Of a stretch of 64,000 nt of DNA, positions 36,635 through 47,783 are shown piece after piece (position 1 is the first letter of the stretch; every line of letters begins with the position of its first letter). A program made the position numbers and the translations under genes. The notes under the pieces were generated by a model that did not search any database, had not been told where the DNA came from, and saw only the letters and a list, made by a program, of their open reading frames with translations. The stretch comes from Saccopteryx bilineata (taxonomy: Eukaryota; Chordata; Mammalia; Chiroptera; Emballonuridae): positions 206,634,347-206,698,346 of the forward strand of contig NC_089495.1 in the NCBI RefSeq assembly GCF_036850765.1, in the 5' to 3' direction.

Positions 36635-36835
36635 GTTCTCTGAATGGGGCCTGCAGACCAGGAGCATCGGTGTCACCTGGAAATTCATTACAAACACAAA
36701 TTCTTGGGTCCGACTCCCAGCCCTGCTAGATCGACAGTTCCGCAACCTGTGTTTTACGACGAAGCCCTCCGCGACTAAATACCGAGTATCTGCTCTGTGG
36801 CGGTGGATACGTCAAGTCTGAGAACCGTGCCTCTA
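36635..36835 (+). mobile_element. MER5A-like hAT-Charlie MITE
   Basis: 'cagcggttctctgaatggggcctgcagaccagg', 'catcggtgtcacctgg', 'attcttgggtccgactcccagccctgc' and 'gtcaagtctgagaaccgtgc' follow the MER5A order, with ends of the 'cagtggttctcaaa' type. Confidence 0.7.
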
Positions 36836-36939
36836 GAGCAATGTTGTGTGTGTGTGTGGGGGGGAATCAAATAAACATCAAAGGATGGGTCTAGCTTTGT
36901 AACACGAAGGAAGGACCCAGGAAATCGGGAAAGGGGGAG

Positions 36940-37140
36940 AGAAGGTAATCCACTGAGTGCCTACCGTGTGTCAGGTACCGTACATGGCCCCTTTAATCCT
37001 CACACAGTTTCCTTGAAAAGAAAGAATTTTTTCCCCCATTTTACAGATAAGAAAAACCGAGGCTTAGGAAAGGTAAGTGACCTACCTATTGAAGGAGAAT
37101 TTCAACCTAGGTCTGCCTGACTCCTTCGGTCCTGCTCTCC
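36940..37140 (-). repeat. MIR copy
   Basis: Antisense MIR: 'gtgcctaccgtgtgtcaggtaccgt', 'cccattttacagataagaaaaaccgaggctta', 'aaggtaagtgacctacc', 'caacctaggtctgcctgac'. Confidence 0.85.
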
Positions 37141-37169
37141 ATTCTCCACACTTCCCTTCTTTTAAAATT

Positions 37170-38285
37170 AATCTTCATGGCAAACCACTGATCCAACAGA
37201 GGTCTGGGATCCAGAACACACGAAAGACTCTTCAACACTCAGGAGCGAAAACCAACAATCTAATTAGAAAGTGGACAAAAGACAGCTGGCAAGTGAACAG
37301 ATGCAACTATTTTTAACATCATTAGCCGTCAGGAAATGCCAATTAACATCACAGTGAGCTATCCCTACAACTATTAGAACGCCTAAAAATAAAATTAAAA
37401 AAATTTTTTTTCAAAAATAGTGAGAACACCAGATGTGGGTAAGGATGAGGAGACAGTAGGCCACTCAAACATTGCGGGCAGGGAGGTAACATGGTACAGC
37501 CACGCGGGGAAGAGGTAGGGCGACTTCTGACCACATTTAACATGTGCTTACCGCCCTGCTCAGCAACTGTACTTGGGAGCCTTCAACCCAGAGAAACGAA
37601 AACATATGTTCACCTCAGAAGCCGCCTGTACGTGAATGTTCATAGTAACTTTACTCATAATGGTCAGAAACCAGGAACGGTCCCAATGTCCTTCCACAGG
37701 AGAACAATTAAGCCAAACGTGGCGTGTCTGTCCCGTGGAACGCCGCTCGGCCACAGCCGGGCATGTGTTGCTGATACACACGCCAGTTTGGATGGATCTC
37801 AAAGGATTAAGGCTGAGTGGACAAAGCTGATCTTGAAAGGTTACCTAACGGACTATTCACCATTTACATCATATTCTTGAAGCAGCACAATTCTAGAGGG
37901 AGGAGAGTGGGGGCTGGGGAGACGACAGGAGAGCAGGTGCCTGGGGCCACTCCAGGGCACGGGGGGGGGGGGGGGTCCTTGTGACGGGACTGTCCCATCG
38001 CCGGCCCTTGGTGGCAGTCACACGAATCTACACAAATGATCAAGGTTCACAGAATTACACACAGACACACACACACACACACAGAAGTGCATGTAAAACT
38101 GGTGACATCTGGCTAAGACGGGTGACCTGTTTCACTGCCGATTTCCTGGCTGTGATATTGTGCTCAAGTTACGCAAGATGGTGCCCGTGGGGGAGAAACT
38201 GGGTGAAGGGTACACGGGTGTTCTCTGCAGTGTTTCTTACAACTGCGTGTCAGCCTACTGTGATCTCAAAATGAAAAGGTTTTAA
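37170..38285 (+). mobile_element. old L1 (L1M-type) ORF2 3' end and 3' UTR
   Basis: Non-LTR retrotransposon remnant. 'aaccaacaatctaattagaaagtggacaaaagac', 'aggaaatgccaattaacatcacagtgagct', 'gaacaccagatgtgggtaaggatgagg', 'tgttcatagtaactttactcataatgg' and 'ttggatggatctcaaagg' follow ORF2-end order in sequence, then 3' UTR to 38285. A poly-G run (37961-37974) and a (CA)n tract (38058-38083) lie inside. Frames are broken throughout. Confidence 0.85.
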
Positions 38286-38899
38286 AAAAAAAGAAACAGT
38301 ACTGAGGACTGCAAGGAAATTTTGTTGGTGTTTAATATCAGTCGGCAGTTACTATGTTAGAAATCAAAAGGAGGTCATTTAAAAGCATGTGTGTACTTAT
38401 CTTTAAAATGATAGCCAACCCGTGATGTGTTAATAGACACAAAGCATGGTATGGAAAATAAGTACATTTTCCAAAAAAAAAAAAAAAATGGTGGGAAGGG
38501 TGACACATGTTTTGCGAATTTACAAACCTCTTTAGCCGTCTGGCTTCTCAGGTCTGCTTCTACGTTCTAGGATGTGGTGCTGTCACAGGTCACGCTGCCC
38601 CTGGGAAATCCACACAGTACAAACATGAGAAGAAGTTGGGAATGCAAAAGGCAGGCGATGTCTTAGTATTGTTCTCACAGGCTCTCGGAGGGGACACCCC
38701 TGCCCCCCCGCCAGGCGTTTGGAAACTCCTGCTCTGTCGTGATCACTGTTCCCACTTCCGCTCCTGTGCTTATCGAGTGAGGACAGGGATGGCACTTTTT
38801 CTCATCTTTGGGTTCCAAGCGCGGTGGACAGTGCCTGGCGCAAAGCAGACGCCCAGTTAATGTTTGGTGAGCCGATGGAATATTAACAACTTGTTAGCT

Positions 38900-38932
<33 letters not shown>

Positions 38933-40340
38933 AGGGAGGGAGGGAGGGAGAGATTGCCAATCCAGTTGACAGTACATTGCATTCGACTTTTCGTTCTGAG
39001 TCAGAATAAAGGTCAGAGTGTTCCAGTATAGCTTGGTACCACGGAACAAACATTGTTCTGAGCAACCAGGAGGCTCCCGGGGCATGAAACACGGACCTGC
39101 AATGACCAGGCGGCCTTTTGAGAAAGGTCTCGCTGTGTCATAATTTCTCGCAAGTTCTCCACCCCATCCAAGCCAAGCACGGGGGGGGAGAAAGGGGCTT
39201 TAGTGGGCTGTGCGGTGATGGAATAAATTCTTCTCTCCTCTTTACCGCCACCCCCCGTACTTCTAACTCCCTCGGTCACCCCCGAAGCACCCCTCAGTGG
39301 CCAGTCTCGGCCCACTGGACCCCAGAGCCGCTCTGGGGAGAAGAAGAGAGTGTCTCTAGCCACCGCTCCAGATTACAAATTGGTCCTCCGTTCTCATGCG
39401 AGGTATTCATCAAAGCACGGTTTAGCGGGGAGCATCGAAACACACCCAGGCTGACTTCCAATTGCCACTGAAAAATGTAAGTATTGACTCTGCGTCAGAC
39501 ACCGAGCCGGACCCGTGGGCGCTCTGAGGTGACAAAGCCTGGCCCCTGGCTCACGGGGCTCCCGCGCTTGGGGTGGGGAGGACTCCGCGCTGGCCGCGAC
39601 CAGGACTCCAAAGTGACGGGAGCGCCTGGCGAGAGAGGTCACCTCCCCTCAGATGGGGGCGAGCAGGTGACTGTGACGTCTGTCCCTGGGATGGAGGAGA
39701 AGGCCATCGCCAGGCAGGTGGAGGAACCGCGCAGCAGACATTATTGCGTCCGGAGAGCTAGAGAGTCGACTGCATTCACACGGCAACAAGTAACGGTGGG
39801 CTGAATAAAACGGAGGCTTCTTTCTTTCTGTCACCACAGTCTAGATCTAAGTGGCCTAAGGGTCCTATGGCAGCTGCACAGTGTCAGGGACCCAGAGCCC
39901 TTTGGTCCTCCTGCTCCGGCATACCTGGGGCCCCGCCCACACCTGTTCGCGTGGTCCGAAACCACTGTCTGCATTCCAGCCTGTGGAAGTGGGCGTGCAG
40001 GGGAGAAGGCATCCCCCCCCCCCTTGCAGAGGGCCTGTTCAGAGGCCGCACACCTGACTTCTGCTCACATCCCATCGGATGGGACGTAGTTGCAAAGGAG
40101 GCTGGGAAAGGTGACTTTAATACTGGGGTTTCTGTTGCTCTGTTAAGAAATGGGGAGGGAACTCTTAAGTGTCTGCCCCAAGCACAGAGGTGAGGAAGCG
40201 GAGGGAGGTTTGAGAAGAAGGGAGTAGCTAGGTATGTTTAGAGGTTGTGGGAGGGGAGAGGAAAGAGAGTGGGGAAGGGAAGGGGGCCACAGGGGGGAAG
40301 GGCCACTTCGTTCTGGAAGTCAGTGGTCCTTGGAGTTGGG
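38286..40340. other. intergenic, nothing clear
   Basis: (GA)n-(GGGA)n microsatellite at 38899-38954. No gene or named transposon recognised. Confidence 0.5.
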
Positions 40341-40349
40341 CTCACATGG

Positions 40350-40450
40350 GAGTCACCCGAGGGCAGGGCCTGCCAAGCCTGCTCCTGAGCCCCGCCTCCG
40401 GAGCTCAGTGGGTCTGCAGAGGGGCCCCAGGGTGTGCGTCCCCGGCCGTT
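40350..40450 (+). mobile_element. MER5A-like fragment
   Basis: 'gggagtcacccgagggcagg' and 'gctcctgagccccgcctccggagctcagtgggtctgcagagggg' resemble the internal part of MER5A. The match is weak. Confidence 0.45.
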
Positions 40451-40929
40451 CAGAAACATGGAGCCACAGAACGTTTTAAAGAAAGAGCCAGGTGACGAGG
40501 TCTTTGTTTCAGAAAGTGGATTGTGTTCTGTGGTCAGGAACAAGCCGTCCCGAAGCGTGTTCCCGGGCACCCAGGAGCCTCTCACCTTCTTGAATGTTCC
40601 TGAGGAATTCTAGTCAAGAATAAACCAGGGACAATAAAGAGCCTTTGGGGCAGAGGGTTCGAGGGTCGCCCGCCACCTCCTACCGCCAGGGAGGGCTGTT
40701 GGTGTCGGCCTCGGCCTGGACCCATCGGCCTTGGCCTGGACCCATCAGCTCTGTGCTCCGGGGGCAGAAGCCTGGGTGGGGGCGGTGTGGGCAAGCCCCC
40801 TTCCTCCCTGCGCCCGAGTTTCTCCACCGATAATGATAACGAGACCTTCTGTCTATGTGGGAGCCCAGGACCCTCAGAGGACACAGATCTAACAGTTGGA
40901 CAAGCGTCCGGAGGTCGCAGGGACTCGTG

Positions 40930-41255
40930 GCTCACCTATGCCACGGGTTGGAGAGAAAATCGGCACAACCCCGGGAGGCAGCTTGACAATCAAACCAGAA
41001 GTGAAAATGCCCATTGCCCTTGGGCCTAGTGGCTCCACACCCGGGCACTGAGCCGACAGACACCCCCACAGCTCCGTGTGCGACGGGCGGGCTCTTCGGT
41101 GCCCGTTGCGTGTGACGGCGAGAGATGGGAAACAGCCTCCACGTCACCCCCAGACAGCCGGTCGCATCCCAGAAACGAAATTATGGGTGGTCCTTAAAAA
41201 GAACAAGTTAGCTCTTCAGGAGCCCGTTTAGAGCAACGACCGCGAGACAGGAAGA
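40930..41255 (+). mobile_element. old L1 (L1M/L1ME-type) 3' region
   Basis: 'aggcagcttgacaatcaaaccagaagtgaaaatgcccattgcccttgggcctagtggctccac' and 'gagatgggaaacagcctccacgtc' have the order of an L1 ORF2 3' end ('ggcaatttggcaatatctatcaaaatt ... ttgacccagcaattccac ... ggaaacaacctaaatgtcc'). It is GC-rich from decay. It leads directly into the 102-bp array, which may have grown from its 3' part. Confidence 0.6.
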
Positions 41256-41280
41256 CGTGGCTGGATGTCTGCACCTCTGC

Positions 41281-43743
41281 ATCTCCGACACACAGGACGC
41301 GGTGGCCACGGCGGGCACAGGCTGCTGTTGATACATACGTGTGCATGTGTGTGCGGGATGTATGCTTACCTATGCAGAACACGTCTCCGACACACAGGAC
41401 GCGGTGGCCACGGCGGGCACAGGCTGCTGTTGATACATATGTGTGCGTGTGTGTGCGGGATGTATGCTTACCTATGCAGAACACGTCTCCGACACAAAGG
41501 ACGCAGTGGCCATGGCTGGGGTAGGCTGCTGTTGATACATATGTGTGCATGTGTGTGCCGGCATGTATGCTTACCTATGCAGAACACGTATCTGACACAC
41601 AGGGCGAGGTGGCCACGGCGGGCACAGGCTGCTATTGATACATATGTGTGCGTGTGTGTGCGGGATGTATGCTTACCTATGCAGAACACGTCCCTGACAC
41701 ACAGGACGCGGTGGCCACGGCGGGCACAGGCTGCTGTTGATACATACGTGTGCATGTGTGTGCGGCATGTACGCTTACCTATGCAGAACACGTCTCCGAC
41801 ACACAGGACGCGGTGGCCACGGCGGGCACAGGCTGCTGTTGATACATACATGTGCATGTGTGTGCCGGCATGTATGCTTACCTATGCAGAACACGTCTCT
41901 GACACACAGGGCGAGGTGGCCACGGTGGGCACAGGCTGCTGTTGATACATACGTGTGTGTGTGTGTGCGGGATGTATGCTTACCTATGCAGAACATGTCT
42001 CCGACACACAGGACGCGGTGGCCACGGCGGGCACAGGCTGCTGTTGATACATATGTGTGCGTGTGTGTGCGGCATGTATACTTACCTATGCAGAACACGT
42101 CTCCGACACACAGGACGCGGTGGCCACGGCGGGCACAGGCTGCTGTTGATACATATGTGTGCACGTGTGTGCGGCATGTATGCTTACCTATGCAGAACAC
42201 GTCTCCGACACACAGGACGCGGTGGCCACGGCGGGCACAGGCTGCTGTTGATACATATGTGTGCGTGTGTGTGCCAGCATGTATGCTTACCTATGCAGAA
42301 CACGTCTCCAATACACAGGACACGGTGGCCACGGCGGGCACAGGCTGCTGTTGATACATACGTGTGCGTGTGTGTGCCGGCATGTATACTTACCTATGCA
42401 GAACACGTCTCCGACACACAGGGCGAGGTGGCCACGGCGGGCACAGGCTGCTGTTGATACATACGTGTGCATGTGTGTGCGGTATGTATGCTTACCTATG
42501 CAGAACACGTCTCCGACACACAGGACGCGGTGGCCACGGCGGGCACAGGCTGCTGTTGATATATATGTGTGCATGTGTGTGCCAGCATGTACTCTTACCT
42601 ATGCAGAACACGTCTCCGACACACAGGACACGGTGGCCATGGCGGGCACAGGCTGCTGTTGATACATACGTGTGCATGTGTGTGCCGGCATGTATGCTTA
42701 CCTATGCAGAACACGTCCCTGACACACAGGACGCGGTGGCCACGGCGGGCACAGGCTGCTGTTGATACATACGTGTGCATGTGTGAGCCGGCATGTATGC
42801 TTACCTATGCAGAACACGTATCTGACACACAGGGCGAGGTGGCCACGGCGGGCACAGGCTGCTATTGATACATATGTGTGCGTGTGTGTGCGGGATGTAT
42901 GCTTACCTATGCAGAACACGTCCCTGACACACAGGACGCGGTGGCCACGGCGGGCACAGGCTGCTGTTGATACATACGTGTGTGTGTGTGTGCGGGATGT
43001 ATGCTTACCTATGCAGAACACGTCCCTGACACACAGGGCGAGGTGGCCACGGCGGGCACAGGCTGCTGTTGATACATATGTGTGCACGTGTGTGCGGGAT
43101 GTATGCTTACCTATGCAGAACACGTCTCCGACACACAGGACGCGGTGGCCACGGCGGGCACAGGCTGCTGTTGATACATATGTGTGCATGTGTGTGCGGG
43201 ATGTATGCTTACCTATGCAGAACACATCTCTGACACACAGGGCGAGGTGGCCACGGCGGGCACAGGCTGCTGTTGATACATATGTGTGCATGTGTGTGCC
43301 GGCATGTATGCTTACCTATGCAGAACACGTCTCCGACACACAGGGCGATGTGGCCACGGCGGGCACAGGCTGCTGTTGATACATATGTGTGCATGTGTGT
43401 GCAGGATGTATGCTTACCTATGCAGAACACATCTCTGACACACAGGGCGAGGTGGCCACGGCGGGCACAGGCTGCTGTTGATACATATGTGTGCACGTGT
43501 GTGCGGGATGTATGCTTACCTATGCAGAACAGGTCTCCGACACACAGGGCGAGGTGGCCACGGCGGGCACAGGCTGCTGTTGATACATACGTGTGCATGT
43601 GTGTGCCGGATGTATGCTTACCTATGCAGAACACGTCTCCGACACACAGGATGAGGTGGCCATGGCGGGCACAGGCTGCTGTTGATACATATGTGTGCAC
43701 GTGTGTGCGGGATGTATGCTTACCTATGCAGAACACATCTCCG
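41281..43743 (+). repeat. 102-103-bp satellite-like array, ~24 copies
   Basis: 2.46 kb of head-to-tail units. Each contains 'cgtctccgacacacaggacg', 'cggtggccacggcgggcaca', 'ggctgctgttgatacatatg', a short (GT)n block and 'gatgtatgcttacctatgca'. Units are 102 bp ('cgggatgt') or 103 bp ('ccggcatgt'). Variants such as 'gacgcgg'/'gcgaggt', 'tctccgac'/'ccctgac' and 'tacgtg'/'tatgtg' are scattered among units, which indicates conversion or unequal exchange. Since 102 is a multiple of three, several long Cys/Arg-rich frames run through it on both strands. They carry no start, domain or splice support and are not genes. Confidence 0.98.
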
Positions 43744-43862
43744 GAGGAGCCAGGGGACCAGGCGGCCTTTTAAGATAGAAATTGGAACGGAGAAGGAAAC
43801 TTGCATCTCACTGTAACCTTTTTTTATTATTGATTCATTTTGTTTGATTGATTTTTCTTTTT

Positions 43863-44030
43863 CTTTTTTTTTAGATTTTATTCCTTTTTTTTTTTTAGAA
43901 AGAGAGAAGGGGTAAAGAGCAGGAAGTCTCAACACCCATATGTGACTTGACCAGGCAAGGCCACTGCTTTAAACCGGTGACCTCAGCATTCCAGGTCGAC
44001 GCTCTATCCACTGCGCCTCCACTGGTCAGG
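43863..44030 (-). repeat. short tRNA SINE ('acctgtggtggcgcag' type)
   Basis: T-rich tail at left, 'caggaagtctcaacacccatatgtg', 'accggtgacctcagcattcc' and head 'ctccactggtcagg' at right, in the minus orientation. The flanks 'ttgattgatttttcttt' and 'ccgactgattttttttt' may be a decayed target duplication. Confidence 0.8.
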
Positions 44031-44138
44031 CCGACTGATTTTTTTTTCAACCCTGCCTGTGCGTTACGTATTTAAACAAGTAAGCACGGAAGCAGAGCCG
44101 TGGGCTCCATGTGCTTTAACCTCCCTAAATGTTTAGAG

Positions 44139-44340
44139 CAGTGGTTCTCAACCTGTGGGTTGCGACCCTGGCAGGGGTCGAACGACCAAAACACAGGGGT
44201 CGCCTAAAGCCATCGGAAAATACATAACGCATACATTACAGTTATGAAGTAGCCACCAAAATTATTTTTTGGTTTGGGGTCACCGCAACATGAGGAACTG
44301 TATTGCGGGGTCACGGCATTAGAAAGGTTGAGAACCACTG
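44139..44340. mobile_element. SPIN-like non-autonomous hAT transposon
   Basis: A 202-bp element with terminal inverted repeats 'cagtggttctcaacct' and 'aggttgagaaccactg' and a perfect 8-bp target duplication 'gtttagag' (44131-44138 and 44341-44348), the hAT hallmark. The interior ('ggggtcgcctaaagccatcgg', 'cattacagttatgaagtagc', 'ggggtcaccgcaacatgagg') closely resembles SPIN (Space Invader) MITEs, known from several tetrapods and ascribed to horizontal transfer. It has no coding capacity. Assignment to SPIN is from memory of the consensus. Confidence 0.85.
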
Positions 44341-44348
44341 GTTTAGAG

Positions 44349-45373
44349 TAGCTAGAGAGGAGGTCCTCTGACTATTCACCAGACACGGGGAGGTTAAGTC
44401 ATGCGGGGGAAGGGCAGAGGGGGAAGGGGAGGGAAGGAGCCTCGATTTGCGGGGTTGGCCGATTTCTAGTGTTCCAGTACTCCCCCCAGGGCTGGCCGCA
44501 GGCTGGCAAGGACGATGTCCCTGAGCAGAGCCACAGAGAGGGGCACGGCAGGCGCTCTCAGGAGCCCGCCAGGAGGAGCCAGCTGCAGCACGCCCCGGGC
44601 AGGGACCCCGCCCGCCCCAGGGCAGAGCAGGACAGGGGCACCTGGCTCCTCGGCACCTGGCTCCTCCGCGGGCCTCCTACACGGGAAGGGCTGCTTCTCA
44701 CTGTAAGCAGACACGCCCCTTCAGGACCCAAAGAGCAGCTTGAGCGTCAACAACCGGCCTGTTTTGCAGTGGATTTGAAACTAAAGCCCAGAAATTAAAA
44801 ATGAAGCACCCGGCTTCTCTATTTGCACATTGCTTTGTCATTCTCTTTATGAAATATTGCACACGGCCCTACGTGCGTCGGGCAATCAAGGACTAATAAG
44901 TTAGGATTAGCGTTCTGTCAGCCCGGGCGGGCGTTCTCACCAGGGCCCGCAGTCTCAATGAGGAAGGTGGTTTAGAAACCTCCCCAGCGCTTTAAGGGGG
45001 TGGGAGGGCAAGGATGGGGGGGGGGGGGACAGGAGCAGAGAGACTTAGATTCAAGTGGTATTCCAGACCTGCCCCTCGCCGGACACCTTGAGCACGTCCC
45101 CTCTCCCTCCCCGTGTGTGAAGTGAGGGTAGCGCCCACCACACGGACCTGTACCCCAAGTCTGCCGCGTGTACAGGGTGAGGTGAACATACCGTCTATAC
45201 CTGGACATAAGACAGGGCATTTCTCCCCAGAGAGCTTCCCTCGGATAAAAAAGGGAGGGCTGCCTGACCTTGAAGTTCTTAGGAAAGCTCACAGAAACTT
45301 TCTTATGCCCTAGCTCTCTCAATTACTTTATTTTAAACAACCAGGTCTTGTTTGTGGAAGACCAAGTTAATAG
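44349..45373. other. intergenic, nothing recognised
   Basis: 44460-44720 is GC-rich, with 'cacctggctcctc' repeated twice at about 44638-44666. A poly-G run is at 45016-45028. No gene. Confidence 0.5.
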
Positions 45374-45385
45374 AAGTCACCTGCC

Positions 45386-45912
45386 TGACCTGTGGTGGGC
45401 GCAGTGGATAAAGTCTCCACCTGGAACGCTGAGGTCGCTGCTTCGAAACCCCAGGCTTGCTCGGTCGAGGCACATATAAGAAGCAACTATGGGCCCTGGC
45501 CGGTTGGCTCAGCGGTAGAGCGTCAGCCTGGCGTGCGGGGGGACCCGGGTTCGATTCCCAGCCAGGGCACATAGGAGAAGCGCCCATTTGCTTCTCCACC
45601 CCCCACCCCCCCCCCTCCTTCCTCTCTGTCTCTCTCTTCCCCTCCCGCAGCCAAGGCTCCATTGAAGCAAAGATGGCCCAGGTGCTGGGGATGGCTCCTT
45701 GGCCTCTGCCCCAGACGCTAGAGTGGCTCTGGTCTCGGCAGAGTGACACCCTGGAGGGGCAGAGCATCGCCCCCGGTGGGCGTACTGGGTGGATCCCGGT
45801 AGGGTGCATGCGGGAGTCTGTCTGACTGTCTCTCCCCTTTTCCAGCTTCAGAAAAATACAAAAAAAAAAAAAAAAAAGAAGCAACTATGAGTTGATGCTT
45901 CCTGCTCCTCAG

Positions 45913-45958
<46 letters not shown>

Positions 45959-45979
45959 AATCAATAAATAAAATCTTAA
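45386..45979 (+). repeat. short tRNA SINE split by another SINE
   Basis: Head and B box ('cctgacctgtggtgggcgcag', 'cttcgaaacccc') at 45386-45477. It continues at 45889 with 'gagttgatgcttcctgctcc', (TC)n and an A/T-rich tail. The outer target duplication is 'aagtcacctg' (45374-45383) and 'aagtcatctg' (45987-45996), with one mismatch. Confidence 0.92.
45491..45875 (+). repeat. Rhinolophoid-type long SINE nested in SINE
   Basis: Full-length, head 'gggccctggccggttggctc' and a pure A tail (45860-45875). A perfect 13-bp duplication of the host SINE, 'aagaagcaactat', lies at 45478-45490 and 45876-45888. Confidence 0.96.
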
Positions 45980-45996
45980 AAGAAAAAAGTCATCTG

Positions 45997-46594
45997 AATG
46001 AAATGGTTTTTTAAAAAAAGAAGGCAAACAATTTTTGACACAGACATAGTCCTAATACTGAGGGTTGACCTCATACCTTCTAAAGACGCAAGCCTTATAA
46101 AGAAGACTTTTAAAAGCGATGTCCTAAATAATGTTAAGATGTTGTGATCACAAATATAAATCAGTAAGACAAAAAGAAAAACAGCACTGTCCTAAAACTG
46201 CATGAACTGGGACTGCAGGATAAAATATTTCAGTGCCAGCATCGTATAAAGGCTCAAAAGGTGATGGATCACAAACAGGTTAGATAGAAGTGAAATTTGT
46301 GTCATCCAGGAGGGGAGAAGGGTGACGCAGACACCGTCCCTAACAATGATAAAAATGCTGAGACCAACGGTGCACCACAAGAAATAGAATAAAATGGTAT
46401 TTTATAAAATGCAAGCGTGGGAAAAATAAAACCCAGTATTCCAAAAGGAATGTATGATCTATTAATATATGATATATTTTTTAAGTCTATTACTTAAATA
46501 ATGCCTTCGTCATCTTGAAAAGTGTGTGCATACCTAAAATAACAAATTAAATATTCCACATCGACATTTAAGTGTTTCATCTGTGGCCTTAAGA
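45997..46594. other. intergenic, AT-rich, nothing recognised
   Basis: Probably old transposon-derived DNA, but I cannot match a family. The 62-codon minus-strand hydrophobic frame near 46192-46380 has no recognisable homologue. Confidence 0.45.
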
Positions 46595-46605
46595 ATGTGT
46601 ATGGA

Positions 46606-46975
46606 GGCCCTGGCCAGTTGGCTCAGTGGTAGAGCGTCAGCCTGGCGTGCAGAAGTCCCGGGTTCGATTCCCAGCCAGGGCACACAGGAGAAGCGCCCAT
46701 CTGCTTCTCCACCCCTCCCCCTCTCCTTCCTCTCTGTCTCTCTCTTCCCCTCCCGAAGCCAAGGCTCCACTGGAGCAAAGTTGGCCCGGACGCTGGGAGT
46801 GCCTCTATGGCCTCTGCCTCAGGCACTACAATGGCCCTGGTTGCAACAGAGCAACGCCCCAGATGGACAGAGCATTGCTCCCTGGTGGGCATACCGGGTG
46901 GATCCCGGTCGGGCGCATGCGGGAGTCTGTCTGACTGCCTCCCCGTTTCCAACTTCAGAAAAATACAAAAAAAAA
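46606..46975 (+). repeat. Rhinolophoid-type long tRNA SINE
   Basis: Head 'ggccctggccagttggctc', full body, A tail. An 11-bp target duplication 'atgtgtatgga' lies at 46595-46605 and 46976-46986. Confidence 0.95.
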
Positions 46976-47189
46976 ATGTGTATGGACATTCACGCTGGCC
47001 CTGCAAATATTTTCCTTTGGGCAATCTTCTCACTGTGGACAGCGGGAGGGTCACTCTCTACGTTAGACCACCTGGTATCGAGACACGCCTGGGCAAGTGC
47101 TTAAAACTCGCCACGTTCTGTGCGAGTGTGACAGGCACTGTTATAGTTCTCTTATTATGATTGTCCTACCACAAGCTCGTCTCTTCAGT

Positions 47190-47420
47190 TGTGCTCTACT
47201 AAGCACTGACCTGGGTTGAGATTCCCTGATCTTCTACTTCCTCGCTGTGTGACCTTGGGTGGGCAAGTTGCCTAACCGCTCTGCACCTTGGTTTCCTCAT
47301 CTGCAAGAGGAAATAATAGTATATCCCAGGGTTGAGAATTCAGTAACTCAGTATATGTAAGAAGTGGATGAACCAGTGCCCGGTCAATGCTTTTCAGTGA
47401 TGGTTATTATCATTTCCCTC
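47190..47420 (+). repeat. MIR copy
   Basis: Well-preserved sense MIR: 'gctgtgtgaccttgggtgggcaagttgcctaaccgctctgc', 'ttggtttcctcatctgcaagagga', 'gtgcccggtcaatgctt'. Confidence 0.92.
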
Positions 47421-47610
47421 TCACCAACAGGTGGGGGAAACTGTTACTATGTATAAACACGGCAGCTTTCCCCACAATATTAGACTTTGTCAGCAGGGAA
47501 CTTGTCTTAGTCATCCCAGGATCCCCCACTCACACACAGGCCTAATCCTCAGTCCATGTTGGTGGATGCAATAATAAGTTTAATAGAGAAAGAAATGCAA
47601 TATATAGCGC

Positions 47611-47775
47611 TGGCTGGGTAGCTCAGTTGGTTAGAGCGTCAAGGTTTGCCGGTTTGATTTCCGATCAGGGCACATATAAGGACCAACCAATGAATGCATA
47701 AATAAGTGGAACAACAAATTGATGTTTCTCTCTCTCTCTCCTTTCCTCTCTCTCTAAAATCAATCAATTAAAAAA
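47611..47775 (+). repeat. VES-type bat SINE
   Basis: Head 'gctggctgggtagctcagttggttagagcgtc', B box 'ggtttgatttcc', 'cagggcacatataaggacc', 'aattgatgtttctctctct' and an (AATC)n/A tail. Confidence 0.9.
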
Positions 47776-47783
47776 GGTGAGGC

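Noticed and set aside
41281..43743. CRISPR-like array
   Set aside because: Units are contiguous direct repeats without unique spacers, in mammalian DNA.
41265..43773. Long Cys/Arg/His-rich open frames on both strands (up to 226 codons)
   Set aside because: They are read-through of the 102-103-bp array. Frames break exactly where 103-bp units shift phase, and both strands are open.
44466..44798. GC-rich ORF pair as a possible small gene
   Set aside because: No conserved motif, splice signal or start context. The neighbouring DNA is repeats.
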